DNA from: Nitrospira tepida
GTDB taxonomy: Bacteria; Nitrospirota; Nitrospiria; Nitrospirales; Nitrospiraceae
Direction: 5' to 3'
DNA: 64,000 nucleotides
NCBI RefSeq assembly: GCF_947241125.1
Contig: NZ_OX365700.1
Span: 2,202,001-2,266,000 of the forward strand
In this document: piece by piece, positions 44,311-53,599 of the stretch
Layout of the letters: every line of letters starts with the position of its first letter
Position numbering within the stretch: the first letter of the stretch is position 1
The notes under the pieces: generated by a model
What the model was told of the DNA's origin: nothing
Databases searched by the model: none
Seen by the model: the letters and a program-made list of their open reading frames with translations, nothing else
Made by a program: the position numbers and the translations under genes

Positions 44311-45663
44311 ATGCGCAATGTGATGATCGTGGGGGCAGGTTCCGTGGGCGGTTTCTTCGGGGCCCATCTCGCCAAAGTCAATCCGAACGTCTCGTTCCTA
44401 TTGCGGTCCAGGACCCTGGCGGCCGTGAAGGCGCGCGGCCTGACCATTCGCAGCGCCGGAGGCTCGTTCACAGTGCATCCGCCCGCCGCCTCCGATCCCA
44501 GGGAATTGTCCGCACCGGATCTGATCATCCTGTCGGTCAAGGCCTACGACCTCGACGAGGCGATGGCGCAACTGGAGCCGGTCATGACCGAGAAGACCGT
44601 CTTGTTGACCCTGCAAAACGGCGTGGATACAGAGGACCGGCTGATCGCCCGGCTCAAACGAGATTGCGTCGTCGGCGGGGTGGCGTTCATCTATTCCAAA
44701 ATCGCCGAGCCGGGCGTGATCGAGCACTATAAGAAGGGCGCGGTGGCGATCGGCGAGCTGATGGGGCACGAGACCGAGCGCCTGTTGCAGATCCGCGATC
44801 TCTTTGCACAGGCCGGCATTCCCTGCCAACTCTCCAAGGACGTACGACGCAGCAAATGGGAGAAGATGTGCTGGAATTGCGTGTTCAACCCGCTCACGGT
44901 CCTCGTCAACGATCGGGTGGCGAAGGCGCTGGACCATCCGGAACTGTTGCGGGTCATCCATACGATCGTCCAGGAAGTCATGGCGGTGTCGGCCGCGCTG
45001 AAGGTGCCGCTCGCGCCGGACATGGCGGACCGGGTCGTCAAGTGGTCGCAGGAGTTGCGGGACATCCATACCTCCATGTACGACGATTGGAAGGCGGGCC
45101 GGCCGACCGAGATCGACTACTTGAACGGCTACATCGTACAAAAGGCACGCGAACTCGGCATCCCCACGCCGGTCAACGAGGCGTTGACGGCGATGATCAA
45201 GGTTGTGACCACCAAAGACCGGACAGGACCGGGCATCCTCCGGATCGACGGGGCCGTGGTCCAACCGGTGACCCTTGATCGACAGGCAATCGGTCAATTG
45301 CCGCAGGACCACCAGGTGGCCGACGTCGGGACCGTCACGTCGGGGATGAAGGGGCGGGCGATCAGGGTGAGCGGACTGCTCAACGTGCCGGCGTTGGAAA
45401 TCGAGGCCGATCATGTGACGTTTCATTCGCTGGACGGCAGGTACGCCGCCACCTTGACGTTGCAGCAGGCGCGCGAGCATGGGTTGCTCATTTACGAACT
45501 GGATGGAGAGCCCTTGCCTGATGCGAAAGGCGGTCCGTTCAGATTGGTCACGCCGGGCCTTGGCGACCTCTGTGCCAACGTGAAGGGCGTCGGCCGGATC
45601 GAAGTCCGTGTGGGAACCGGCAAGGACACGAGACCGTCCCTGACAGAACGGACCCATTGCTGA
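44311..45663 (+). CDS. Ketopantoate-reductase-like enzyme fused to a sulfite-oxidase-like domain
   Basis: A 450-residue fusion. Residues 1-300 are a PanE/ApbA-type reductase: Rossmann start MIVGAGSVGGFFGAHLAK, catalytic Lys region RRSKWEKMCWNCVFNPLTVL, and C-terminal AGRPTEIDYLNGYIVQKARE. After a linker (TTKDRTGPGILRIDGAVV), residues 310-435 resemble the oxidoreductase molybdopterin-binding (sulfite-oxidase/YedY-like) fold: IRVSGLLNVPALEIEA, VTFHSLDGRYAATLTL, ELDGEPLPDAKGGPFRLVTP and CANVKGVGRIEV. The Mo-binding Cys of true sulfite oxidases is not obvious. The normal PanE is about 300 residues. Confidence 0.78.
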   Translation: MRNVMIVGAGSVGGFFGAHLAKVNPNVSFLLRSRTLAAVKARGLTIRSAGGSFTVHPPAASDPRELSAPDLIILSVKAYDLDEAMAQLEPVMTEKTVLLTLQNGVDTEDRLIARLKRDCVVGGVAFIYSKIAEPGVIEHYKKGAVAIGELMGHETERLLQIRDLFAQAGIPCQLSKDVRRSKWEKMCWNCVFNPLTVLVNDRVAKALDHPELLRVIHTIVQEVMAVSAALKVPLAPDMADRVVKWSQELRDIHTSMYDDWKAGRPTEIDYLNGYIVQKARELGIPTPVNEALTAMIKVVTTKDRTGPGILRIDGAVVQPVTLDRQAIGQLPQDHQVADVGTVTSGMKGRAIRVSGLLNVPALEIEADHVTFHSLDGRYAATLTLQQAREHGLLIYELDGEPLPDAKGGPFRLVTPGLGDLCANVKGVGRIEVRVGTGKDTRPSLTERTHC

Positions 45664-45755
45664 TAGGGCCAGCCCGCCTGAGAAAAATCTTCGAACGGTC
45701 TGTCCCGCGCACGCCGATGTTGTATCATGAGGGAACGATCATTCATTAAGGCCTC

Positions 45756-47480
45756 GTGAAGTCCCTCTTACGCGTCCTCTACTATCTTCGTCCCTACCGG
45801 TGGCTGGCTGCGGCCACCGTGCTCTGCGCCGCCTCGGCGACCGCCATGGAGCTGGTGCCCCCCTGGTTCATCAAGGTCGTCATCGACGACGTGATCCAGG
45901 CGAATCAACCCTCCTTGCTACCCTGGATACTGGCCGGCCTGGTGTTGGCCTACGGGTTAAAAAATCTGTTTGCGTCCTTTCGGATCAGGCTGAACAACCG
46001 GCTGGAGCAACAGGTCGTTCACGATCTGCGCAAGGAGGTCTTCGCGGCGCTCCAAAGGCTGTCGATCAGCTATTTTGAGAACCGTTCCACCGGCGAGATC
46101 ATGTCCCGCATCTCCAACGATACGGAGCATGTCGAGCGGATCTTCATCGACGGCCTGGAGGGAGTGCTGACCGCCTCCCTGACCCTGCTGGGCATCATGG
46201 TCATGCTGGTCAGTCTGAATTGGAAGCTGGCCTTATTGGCCTTGGTGCCGATCCCGATCCTCGTCCTTTCCGCAAGCCGCTTTACGACCAAGGTGCATGG
46301 CTACTATCACCTGGTGAGGAAGGGCTTGGCTGAGCTGAATGCCTACCTTCAGGATGCGATCTCCGGGATCCGTGAGTCGATGGGCTTTAACCGGCAGGCC
46401 TACGAGCAGGGCCGCTTTAATCGGCTAAGTCAGGAGTACAGCCAGAGCAACCTCAAGGCCATGTACCTCTGGTCGGTCTATTCCCCCAGCATGATCTTTG
46501 TCGGAAGCCTGGGGACGGTGTTGATCCTGTGGTACGGATCGGGCGAGGTGCTCGCAGGCCGCTTGACGCTCGGCGAGTTGGTCCTGTTCCTCTCGTACCT
46601 GGCTCTGTTCTACGTGCCAATCAACCAAATCCATTCCGTCAACCACATGCTGCAACATGCCTTGGCTGCGAGCGAGCGCGTGTTCGAGGTGCTCGATACA
46701 ATTCCAGAGGTGACAGATAAACCAGGCGTAGCGGCCCCGGCCGATCGTCTGGAAGGCGACGTCCGGTTCTCCCGGGTCCATTTTTACTATCGGCCGGATG
46801 TGCCGGTCTTGCGGGACGTGACCCTGTCCGTGAAAGCCGGGGAGCGGGTGGCGCTGGTCGGGCCGAGCGGGGCCGGCAAGAGCACCCTGTTGAAGCTGCT
46901 GATGCGGTTTTACGACGTGAAGGGCGGATCGGTGGCGATCGACGGGTACGATGTCCGGGATCTGCCGCTGGCCTTTCTCCGGAGCCAGATCGGGCTGGTG
47001 CAGCAGGAACCGTTTCTCTTCAACGGGACCGTGCGCGAGAACATCGCCTACGGCGACCTCTCGGCCGATCAGTCCGGCATTGAGGCGGTGGCGAAGGCGG
47101 CGCGGGCGCATGACTTTATTCGGGCGTTGCCGGAAGGCTATGACACCTGGATCGGCGAGCGCGGTGTCAAACTCTCCGTGGGGCAAAAGCAGCGGGTGTC
47201 GATCGCCCGCGTGCTGCTCAAGAATCCTCCGATTGTCATCTTTGACGAAGCCACGTCGAATATCGACACCGAAACCGAGGTGAAAATCCGCGAGGCCCTC
47301 AGCGAGCTGACCAGGGGACGGACCACCTTCATCATCGCCCACCGGCTCTCGACCCTGCATGACGTCGATCGGATCATCGTGTTGGACCACGGGCGGATCG
47401 TCGAGGAAGGCACGCACGACCGGCTGATGGAGCGAGGAGGGGTCTACGCAGGCCTCTACGGGGCTCAGTTCCAGGTGTGA
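45756..47480 (+). CDS. MsbA-like ABC exporter (permease-ATPase half-transporter)
   Basis: A 574-residue half transporter: six membrane helices in residues 1-320, then the nucleotide-binding domain with Walker A GPSGAGKST, Q-loop GLVQQEPFLF, Walker B IVIFDEATS and H-loop IIAHRLST. The signature reads LSVGQKQR rather than LSGGQ, a minor change. It works as a dimer, exporting lipids or drugs. GTG start at 45756 with AAGG upstream. Substrate cannot be told from sequence. Confidence 0.92.
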   Translation: MKSLLRVLYYLRPYRWLAAATVLCAASATAMELVPPWFIKVVIDDVIQANQPSLLPWILAGLVLAYGLKNLFASFRIRLNNRLEQQVVHDLRKEVFAALQRLSISYFENRSTGEIMSRISNDTEHVERIFIDGLEGVLTASLTLLGIMVMLVSLNWKLALLALVPIPILVLSASRFTTKVHGYYHLVRKGLAELNAYLQDAISGIRESMGFNRQAYEQGRFNRLSQEYSQSNLKAMYLWSVYSPSMIFVGSLGTVLILWYGSGEVLAGRLTLGELVLFLSYLALFYVPINQIHSVNHMLQHALAASERVFEVLDTIPEVTDKPGVAAPADRLEGDVRFSRVHFYYRPDVPVLRDVTLSVKAGERVALVGPSGAGKSTLLKLLMRFYDVKGGSVAIDGYDVRDLPLAFLRSQIGLVQQEPFLFNGTVRENIAYGDLSADQSGIEAVAKAARAHDFIRALPEGYDTWIGERGVKLSVGQKQRVSIARVLLKNPPIVIFDEATSNIDTETEVKIREALSELTRGRTTFIIAHRLSTLHDVDRIIVLDHGRIVEEGTHDRLMERGGVYAGLYGAQFQV

Positions 47481-47515
47481 CTTCAGGGCTGCTCGATGCG
47501 GCAGCGGGTGCGTTC

Positions 47516-47902
47516 CTACCAGACGGTTTTCACCGCATATTGTGTAATCAACGGGTCAGGGGTCAGCAAGGTGAGTTCATGTTGGATGGCCTGACAGATC
47601 AATATACGGTCAAAGGGATCCCGATGAAGCGCAGGAAGGCGATGGATGTAAAGCACGGCCTGCTCCTCAAGTGCCAGTGGAACGATGGCGTGGCGTTCGC
47701 GTTGTTCCGGGATAAACCGTTCCGGCGTCTCAGGGAGAGGGAGTTTGCCAAGGCTGAACTTGACCGCCATTTCCCAGACCGAAACAGCACTGAGATAGGC
47801 TTCGTTGGCCGGATCGGTGAAGAGATCCTTTGCACGGCCCGACAGGGCTTGATCGTCGGTAATTATCCAAAGAAACGTGCAGGTATCTAACAGCAGCTTC
47901 AT
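47516..47902 (-). CDS. PIN-domain ribonuclease toxin (VapC-like)
   Basis: A 128-residue PIN protein: MKLLLDTCTFLWII with the first Asp, SVWEMAVKFSLGKL with the conserved Glu, and HRDPFDRILICQAI with the later Asp pair. VapC toxins cut tRNA or rRNA until their antitoxin blocks them. Its ATG overlaps the antitoxin stop by 4 bp, the usual toxin-antitoxin layout. Confidence 0.92.
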   Translation of the reverse strand: MKLLLDTCTFLWIITDDQALSGRAKDLFTDPANEAYLSAVSVWEMAVKFSLGKLPLPETPERFIPEQRERHAIVPLALEEQAVLYIHRLPALHRDPFDRILICQAIQHELTLLTPDPLITQYAVKTVW

Positions 47903-48147
47903 CCTGTCTTGCCGGAGAACGAATCGAGGAGATCGTCTGGCAGCGGTTCAAAGAACTCCTTGGGGATTGTGAAAAGCCCTTTGGCCAATCCAAGCGGGCG
48001 CTTGCGAGCGGGAGGCGCCGGCAAGGGACGAATCTCCGCGATCGGTTGATTGCGATTGCAGACCACGATTGTTTCCCCTTGTTTTTTCAATTTAGCCAAG
48101 TAATGGGAGAGATGGGTTTTGGCTTCGTGAATGTTGATCTTAATCAT
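47899..48147 (-). CDS. Phd/YefM-family antitoxin
   Basis: An 82-residue antitoxin: MIKINIHEAKTHLSHYLAKL and ETIVVCNRNQPIAEIRPL form the DNA-binding Phd fold, and the C-terminal 30 residues (LFTIPKEFFEPLPDDLLDSF) wrap the toxin. The start may be the ATG at 48147 or the one at 48153. Much longer frames reaching into the MATE gene are not real. It precedes and is coupled to the PIN toxin gene. Confidence 0.9.
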   Translation of the reverse strand: MIKINIHEAKTHLSHYLAKLKKQGETIVVCNRNQPIAEIRPLPAPPARKRPLGLAKGLFTIPKEFFEPLPDDLLDSFSGKTG

Positions 48148-48227
48148 GACCATATAGTGGATCATCATAGAGACTAAGTCAAGCTTCCTCACATGACTTG
48201 CTCCGATCGGACATGTCAGCGTCAGAG

Positions 48228-49553
48228 CTACCGAATGACCTTGATCCGCTGCCACCGTTCGGAGCGATAGCGCCAGATGAGCAGCCCCATGCGCACGGTC
48301 CAGTCGATGACCATGCCCCACCAGACCGCGATCACCGTGCCGGGAAGCAGGTGCGACATCGCGTAGGCGACCGGAATCCGCACGCCCCACATCCCGACAA
48401 ACGTGGCCCCCATGATGAAGCGGGTGTCGCCGGCTCCGCGCAACGAGCCGGACAGGACCATCGTGAGCGCGAGCGGGATCTGGATCAGGGCCACGATCTT
48501 GAGAAACGACGTGCCGAGCTCGATCACCGCGGTCTCGTCGGTAAAGAGGCGGAGCAGGGCGTAGGGAAAGAAAAAGAACACGATGCCCATCCCCGCCATC
48601 ATGAGCGCCGCCTGGCGGTTCGCCTCCCAATTTTCCATCTTGGCCCGCTGATACTTGCCCGCCCCGATGCTCTGGCCCACCATCGAGGCGGCCGCGACCG
48701 CAAATCCGTAGCCCGGCAGAAACGACAGGGCTTCGATCGAGAGACCCACCTGGTGCGCGGCATAGGCGACCGTCCCGTAGGCGATCACGAGCTTGGTATA
48801 GAGCAGCACGCCGGCCTGTTGGACAACTCGTTCGCCGGAGGCCGGTGCTCCCACCTGCCAGGCGGACCGGAGCAGGTCCCACCGGACGCCGGCCGGCCAG
48901 TTCAACAGGTGGCGGCTCCGGCGGAGGAGAAAGAGGGCGCCGCCGAGCTCGGCGACGGCGGCGCCGATCGCCGCGCCCCGCACGCCCAGTAACGGGAAAC
49001 CGGCTTTGCCATAGATCAAAACATAGGCCAGAGCGGCATAGACCGCGTTCACCATGATCAGCGCAAGGGCCGGGGTGCGGGTGTCGCCCGTGCCCTGGAG
49101 AACGGCCGAACAGATCTGAATGGTCACGGTGATCGGCAGGATCGCGAAGATCACGGTCACATAGGGCCGCGCCATGGTCACGACCGACGGCTCCGCGCCC
49201 AGGAGCCGCATCAGCATGGGGCTGAGCAAGGCCCCGATCAGGGCCAGGAGACCGGCGACCGCCAGGCCGATCAGCAGCAGGTGCGTGGCGGCGGCGCCGG
49301 CATCGCGGGTCCGGCGGGCGCCCCAGAGCTGTGCAACCAGCACGTTGCCGCTCACCGAAAATCCGGCAAGCAATGTGGTGGCGATGAAGATCAAGAGCTG
49401 GCTCAATCCCACCGCCGCGATCGGCTCGGCGCCCAGGCCCCCGACCAGAAACACCCCGAGAATGCCTTCGGCCCGTTGCAGGAGACTACTCACGGTCACC
49501 GGGAGCGCCAGGGTCAAGACCGACCAACGGATCTGATTCACGCGACCGTTCAC
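48228..49553 (-). CDS. MATE-family efflux transporter
   Basis: A 441-residue inner-membrane protein with 12 predicted helices. MATE signatures include LPVTVSSLLQRAEGILGVFLVGGLGAEPIAAVGLS-type N-terminal helices, LWGARRTRDAG after helix 2, and the mirrored second half (GYGFAVAAASMVGQSIGAGKYQRA). It exports cationic drugs by Na+ or H+ antiport. It is divergent from the DUF2779 nuclease gene. Confidence 0.93.
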   Translation of the reverse strand: MNGRVNQIRWSVLTLALPVTVSSLLQRAEGILGVFLVGGLGAEPIAAVGLSQLLIFIATTLLAGFSVSGNVLVAQLWGARRTRDAGAAATHLLLIGLAVAGLLALIGALLSPMLMRLLGAEPSVVTMARPYVTVIFAILPITVTIQICSAVLQGTGDTRTPALALIMVNAVYAALAYVLIYGKAGFPLLGVRGAAIGAAVAELGGALFLLRRSRHLLNWPAGVRWDLLRSAWQVGAPASGERVVQQAGVLLYTKLVIAYGTVAYAAHQVGLSIEALSFLPGYGFAVAAASMVGQSIGAGKYQRAKMENWEANRQAALMMAGMGIVFFFFPYALLRLFTDETAVIELGTSFLKIVALIQIPLALTMVLSGSLRGAGDTRFIMGATFVGMWGVRIPVAYAMSHLLPGTVIAVWWGMVIDWTVRMGLLIWRYRSERWQRIKVIR

Positions 49554-49661
49554 AGGATCACCGTCCTACCAAGGCGGACACAGGGTGAGGCTGGACAGTA
49601 TCACAAACGGTCTTGTACGTTGATCGGCATACGCAACTTCATTCTCCACGCGCCTTTCTCC

Positions 49662-51140
49662 ATGGCCCGTCTTTCCAAATCTCGCTACCTCGCCGGCCTC
49701 CAATGCCACAAACGGCTCTATCTAGACATTCACGCGCCGGAGCTGGCGCGGCCGCCGGATGCGTCCACCCAAGCCATCTTGGACATGGGCTCGACGGTCG
49801 GCCAAACAGCCCGCGGGTATTTTCCCGGCGGCAAGCTGGTCGAGGCCGATTACCGGCACAAGCAAGATGCGCTCGACCAGACGGCGGCGCTGATGGCGGA
49901 CCCGACCGTGCCGGCCATCTTCGAGGCGGCGCTGCTCTTCGAGCGCACGCTCGTACGGGTGGACGTGTTCCAGCGCGAAGAGCCGGCGGACGGGAACGGA
50001 GCGTGCTGGCGCTTGATTGAGGTTAAGTCCTCAGGTCGCCTCAAAGGGTACCACCTCGACGATCTGGCCATCCAAGCTTATGTCGCGATCGGAGTCGGAC
50101 TTTCCCTGTCCGGCGTCTGCCTGATGCACCTCAATAGCGAATACCTCTATCCGGGCGGTGAGATCGATCTCACGCAGTTGTTCACCCTGTGCGATGTGAC
50201 CGAGCTCGTCATGGACCGGCTCAAGGATTTGCCGGCCCGCCTGGCGGCGATGCGGGCGATGATCGAATCGCCCGCTTCTCCGGCGATCCAGCCCGGCGCG
50301 CATTGCCATACGCCTTATGAATGTCCCTATTGGGACCACTGCACACAAGCGAAACCAGCTCGCTGGGTGTACCATCTGCCGGGCCGGAAGACAACGGCGC
50401 AGGTGCTGATCGATCAAGGGGTGGAAACGATCGACGAGATTCCCGAATCCGTGTCGCTCACGATCATTCAGCGCCGGGTCAAGGACAACCGGGAATGGAT
50501 CGGCCCGGCTCTGGCCGACGCCCTGGCCAGGGTGCGGTACCCCGTCCACCATCTCGATTTTGAAACGTTCATGCCGGCGATCCCGCGCTATCCGATGACG
50601 CGCCCCTATCAACTGATTCCGGTCCAGTGGTCCGATCATATCGAGACAGAGGCTGGGCGCCTCCTTCATCAGGATTATCTCTCTGAAGCCCCTGAGGATC
50701 CGCGCGAAGAATTCACACGGCGCTTGCTGGACTCGCTCGGGGACCGCGGGACGATCTGCGTCTATTCCCAATATGAACGGTCGGTGCTCGAACAGTTGGC
50801 CGAATTATTTCCACCGCATCGATCCGCCTTGCAGGCCGTCATCAAGCGCTTGTGGGACCTCTTGGCGATCGTCCAGGAGCATTACTACCATCCGGCCTTC
50901 GGCGGCTCCTATTCGATCAAGTCAGTGCTCCCGGCGGTGGTGCCGGGCTTGTCCTATGACGATCTCGAGATCGGCGACGGGGCGGTCGCGGCCCGCGAAT
51001 ACGTCCGGATGGTCTTCGAAGTCACCGACTGGGTGGAGCGACAGCGCATCGCGGACGCGCTGCGCGCCTATTGCGCGAGAGACACGTTGGGGATGGTCGA
51101 ACTCAGGCGAGCGTTAGGGGAGAAGAGCAGGGGAGTGTGA
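49662..51140 (+). CDS. DUF2779 protein: RecB-like nuclease joined to a DEDD-type exonuclease
   Basis: A 492-residue two-part protein. The N-terminal part has PD-(D/E)xK nuclease features (VRVDVFQRE, then WRLIEVKSSGRLKGYHLDDLA) and cysteines typical of the RecB-type iron-sulfur clamp (LQCHKRLYLD early; CHTPYECPYWDHC later). The C-terminal DUF2779 half has the exonuclease motif HHLDFETFMPAIPRYP and CVYSQYERSVLEQLAE, ending in RAYCARDTLGMVELR. Its role is probably DNA repair or defence against foreign DNA. A decayed copy of its 3' part lies at 53208-53400. Confidence 0.85.
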   Translation: MARLSKSRYLAGLQCHKRLYLDIHAPELARPPDASTQAILDMGSTVGQTARGYFPGGKLVEADYRHKQDALDQTAALMADPTVPAIFEAALLFERTLVRVDVFQREEPADGNGACWRLIEVKSSGRLKGYHLDDLAIQAYVAIGVGLSLSGVCLMHLNSEYLYPGGEIDLTQLFTLCDVTELVMDRLKDLPARLAAMRAMIESPASPAIQPGAHCHTPYECPYWDHCTQAKPARWVYHLPGRKTTAQVLIDQGVETIDEIPESVSLTIIQRRVKDNREWIGPALADALARVRYPVHHLDFETFMPAIPRYPMTRPYQLIPVQWSDHIETEAGRLLHQDYLSEAPEDPREEFTRRLLDSLGDRGTICVYSQYERSVLEQLAELFPPHRSALQAVIKRLWDLLAIVQEHYYHPAFGGSYSIKSVLPAVVPGLSYDDLEIGDGAVAAREYVRMVFEVTDWVERQRIADALRAYCARDTLGMVELRRALGEKSRGV

Positions 51141-51200
51141 AGGGGAGGGGTATATGCCCGATGGCAAGGCCTGAGGTGGCGTTGAATCGCTCCATGCTCC

Positions 51201-52253
51201 TTACAGAGGCTCCTGTTGCGTCGCACAGTGGAGCGTGCCCAGGCCCCAGACGAAATCGACGCAATGGATCCCCACGACGACGTGGCGAGGAAAGAGCTCG
51301 GCCAGCAGCCCCAGCGCGAGGCGGTCGTTCGGATCGTTGAAGGTCGGCACGATCACAACGTTGTTGGCGATGTAGAAGTTCGCATAGCTTGCCGGAAGGC
51401 GCATCCCATCGAACAGGAGCGGAGCCGGCATGGGTAGCGGAATCACATCCACCTTCCGTCCCGACGCGTCGCGAGCCGACTGGAGGCGCTCGCGGTTCTC
51501 GTTCAGGATCACATAGTTCTCGTCCTTGGGGTTCTTCTCCTCACAGAGCACGATCTGGCCTGGTCCGACGAAGCGGGCCAGGTCGTCAATGTGGCCGTGC
51601 GTGTCGTCCCCCGCGATGCCGCGACCCAGCCAGATCACCTGCGTGATCCCGAGCACCTCGCGAAAGACGCGCTCGATCCCCTCGCGGCCGAGGCCGGGAT
51701 TTCTCGCCTGGACCGGCGACAGCAGGCATTCCTCAGTCGCCATCAGGGTTCCGCGGCCATCGACGTCGATCGCGCCCCCCTCCAGCACGACATCGCGGCG
51801 GCCGTGGACGACGCGGTATTCAGGGACATTCGCGGCCTTGGCGATTCGCGGGGCCACCAGGTCGTCCCTCTTGTGGTTGGGATACTTCGCCCACCCGTTG
51901 AACTTCCAGTGGGTGGCGATCCTCCCGCCGTCCTTATGTTTCACGAAGATGGGTCCAGAGTCCCGTGTCCAGACGCGGTCGGTCGGGATCCGGAAGAAGT
52001 CGACCTGCTTTAGGTCAACGGCGGCCTTCCGCAGCAGGCCTTTAGCCCGGTGTTCCATGGCGGCGTCTTGGACGAGGATGCAGACCCGTTCGTGGCGCGA
52101 GAGAATGCGGACGATTTCGGCATAGGCCCACGGGATGGCCGCGAACTTGCCAGGCCAGTCCGCCCGGTGGTGAGGCCAGGCGATCCACGTCGCGCGGTGG
52201 GGAGCCCACTCGGCGGGCATCGCGTACCCGCGGCGGGCGGGAGGGACCGTCAT
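51201..52253 (-). CDS. aguA: Agmatine deiminase
   Basis: A 350-residue member of the peptidylarginine-deiminase/agmatine-deiminase family: YAMPAEWAPHRATWIAWPH, RDSGPIFVKH, VVLEGGAIDVDGRG, GDDTHGHIDDLARF (catalytic His/Asp) and the nucleophile Cys in GTLHCATQQEP. It converts agmatine to N-carbamoylputrescine. It overlaps aguB by 4 bp, so the pair makes putrescine from agmatine. Its GC-rich codons differ from the downstream island. Confidence 0.95.
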   Translation of the reverse strand: MTVPPARRGYAMPAEWAPHRATWIAWPHHRADWPGKFAAIPWAYAEIVRILSRHERVCILVQDAAMEHRAKGLLRKAAVDLKQVDFFRIPTDRVWTRDSGPIFVKHKDGGRIATHWKFNGWAKYPNHKRDDLVAPRIAKAANVPEYRVVHGRRDVVLEGGAIDVDGRGTLMATEECLLSPVQARNPGLGREGIERVFREVLGITQVIWLGRGIAGDDTHGHIDDLARFVGPGQIVLCEEKNPKDENYVILNENRERLQSARDASGRKVDVIPLPMPAPLLFDGMRLPASYANFYIANNVVIVPTFNDPNDRLALGLLAELFPRHVVVGIHCVDFVWGLGTLHCATQQEPL

Positions 52254-53128
52254 CGCTTCTCGAGGCTCCGCTCCGTGATCGGGCCGTACGCGTCGATCCG
52301 CCGGTCTCGCAGAAACGGCCAGTGCTGACGCGCGGTCTCAACGGTCCTCGGATCGACCTCCGCCACTAGCACCGCGGGCCGGTTCCTCGACGCCTCGGCG
52401 AGGATGCGTCCGTAGGGGTCGCAGATGAAGGAGGCGCCGAAGAACTCGATGCCCGCGGTCCTCGCCCCCTCGTGGCCCACGCGGTTGACCGCGGCGACGT
52501 AGACCCCGTTGGCGATCGCGTGCGAGCGCTGGATGGTCTGCCACGCGGAGATTTGCGACTCGCCCCATTCCTTCTTCTCGCTCGGGTGCCAACCGATTGC
52601 GGTGGGGTAGAACAGGACCGTCGGCCCGCGCAGCGCGGTCAGGCGCGCCGCTTCCGGGTACCACTGATCCCAGCAGATAAGGGTCCCGATGCGGCCGTGC
52701 TTGGTGTCGAACGCCTGAAATCCGAGGTCGCCAGGGGTGAAGTAGAATTTCTCGTAATAGAGTGGGTCGTCCGGGATGTGCATCTTCCGATAGGTGCCGA
52801 CGTGGCAGCCGTCCGCGTCGAGCACCACCGCGGTGTTGTGGTAGATCCCCGCCGCGCGCCGCTCGAAGAGAGAGCCGACGATCGCGACCTTCAGCTTCTT
52901 CGCGAGCGCGCCGAGCGCGTTCGTCGAGGGCCCGGGGATCGGCTCCGCCAGCGCGAAGTTCGCGTGGTCCTCGCTCTGGCAGAAGTAGAGGCTGCGGTAG
53001 AGTTCGGGAAGACACACGACCTTCGCGCCCCGTTTTGCCGCGGCGCGGATCCCCTCCTCGGCCGCCGCCTGGTTCTCGCGCGCATCGCCCGTGCACCGCA
53101 TCTGTACGAGCCCAATCTTAAGCGTCAC
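52250..53128 (-). CDS. aguB: N-carbamoylputrescine amidase
   Basis: A 292-residue nitrilase-fold enzyme with the Glu-Lys-Cys triad: VVCLPELYRSLYF, YRKMHIPDDPLYYEKFYF and LICWDQWYPEAARLTAL. Length and the PDDPLYYEKFYFTPGD words fit AguB. It releases putrescine, CO2 and ammonia from N-carbamoylputrescine. The start is a GTG at 53128 (VTLKIGLVQMRC); codons upstream of it are not conserved-looking. Confidence 0.93.
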   Translation of the reverse strand: MTLKIGLVQMRCTGDARENQAAAEEGIRAAAKRGAKVVCLPELYRSLYFCQSEDHANFALAEPIPGPSTNALGALAKKLKVAIVGSLFERRAAGIYHNTAVVLDADGCHVGTYRKMHIPDDPLYYEKFYFTPGDLGFQAFDTKHGRIGTLICWDQWYPEAARLTALRGPTVLFYPTAIGWHPSEKKEWGESQISAWQTIQRSHAIANGVYVAAVNRVGHEGARTAGIEFFGASFICDPYGRILAEASRNRPAVLVAEVDPRTVETARQHWPFLRDRRIDAYGPITERSLEKR

Positions 53129-53207
53129 GGTGTGCGAAGATAGCGCAACGGCGAGGAGAGCACAAGATTTCTCATCAGTTCGCTTGTACTTTCCGGAAGG
53201 ACCATCA

Positions 53208-53400
53208 CGGGGCGGCGGCCGGGGAGTATGTCCGGATGGTCTAGCCCACATTCTTCATGACGGTTCGTGACGTTCCACCCGTTGCTCTTTGATCGCAACG
53301 GGTCGCACGGCGGTTGCAGTAGAAGCGGTCATGAATATGTCAGCCAGGAAGTCACCGACCGGGTGGAGCGGCGGCGCATCACACACGATTTCCTGAAGAG
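53208..53400 (+). pseudogene. Decayed and split copy of the DUF2779 gene 3' part
   Basis: 53212-53246 reads GAAAGEYVRMV then a stop, matching GAVAAREYVRMV of the intact gene at about 50979-51013. After about 100 unrelated bases, 53347-53385 resumes with EVTDRVERRRI, matching EVTDWVERQRI at about 51018-51050. Both pieces keep order and strand. The copy is diverged, so it is an old paralogue or remnant rather than a recent duplication. The interval 53401-53599 holds only palindromes such as CTAAGGAACCTTAG (53453-53466). Confidence 0.65.
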
Positions 53401-53452
53401 CCGTCTTGAAAATTTGGGAAATTACGCGAGGCAACTAAATGGTCCAATTTCC

Positions 53453-53466
53453 CTAAGGAACCTTAG
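53453..53466. promoter_or_regulatory. 14-bp perfect palindrome upstream of the propeller lipoprotein
   Basis: CTAAGG AA CCTTAG lies within two direct copies of TTCCCTAA and within a larger inverted repeat (GGGAAATT near 53416 and AATTTCCC near 53446). It is 134 bp before the lipoprotein start and could be its operator. Confidence 0.35.
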
Positions 53467-53599
53467 ATGTTCCCTAAACGTGGTATTGCCTACATGCGTG
53501 ACAGAGGTCGAGAATGCCCCGCTCTTCTCAGGGTTCCGAAACCTTGGAGAGACGAAACAGCCTGGTCCTACGGTCAGGAACTATTTGCGAGGGATGGAG

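Noticed and set aside
48148-48882. Upstream extension of the Phd antitoxin frame
   Set aside because: The extension runs through the MATE transporter gene in another frame and has no family match; only the last 82 codons are real.
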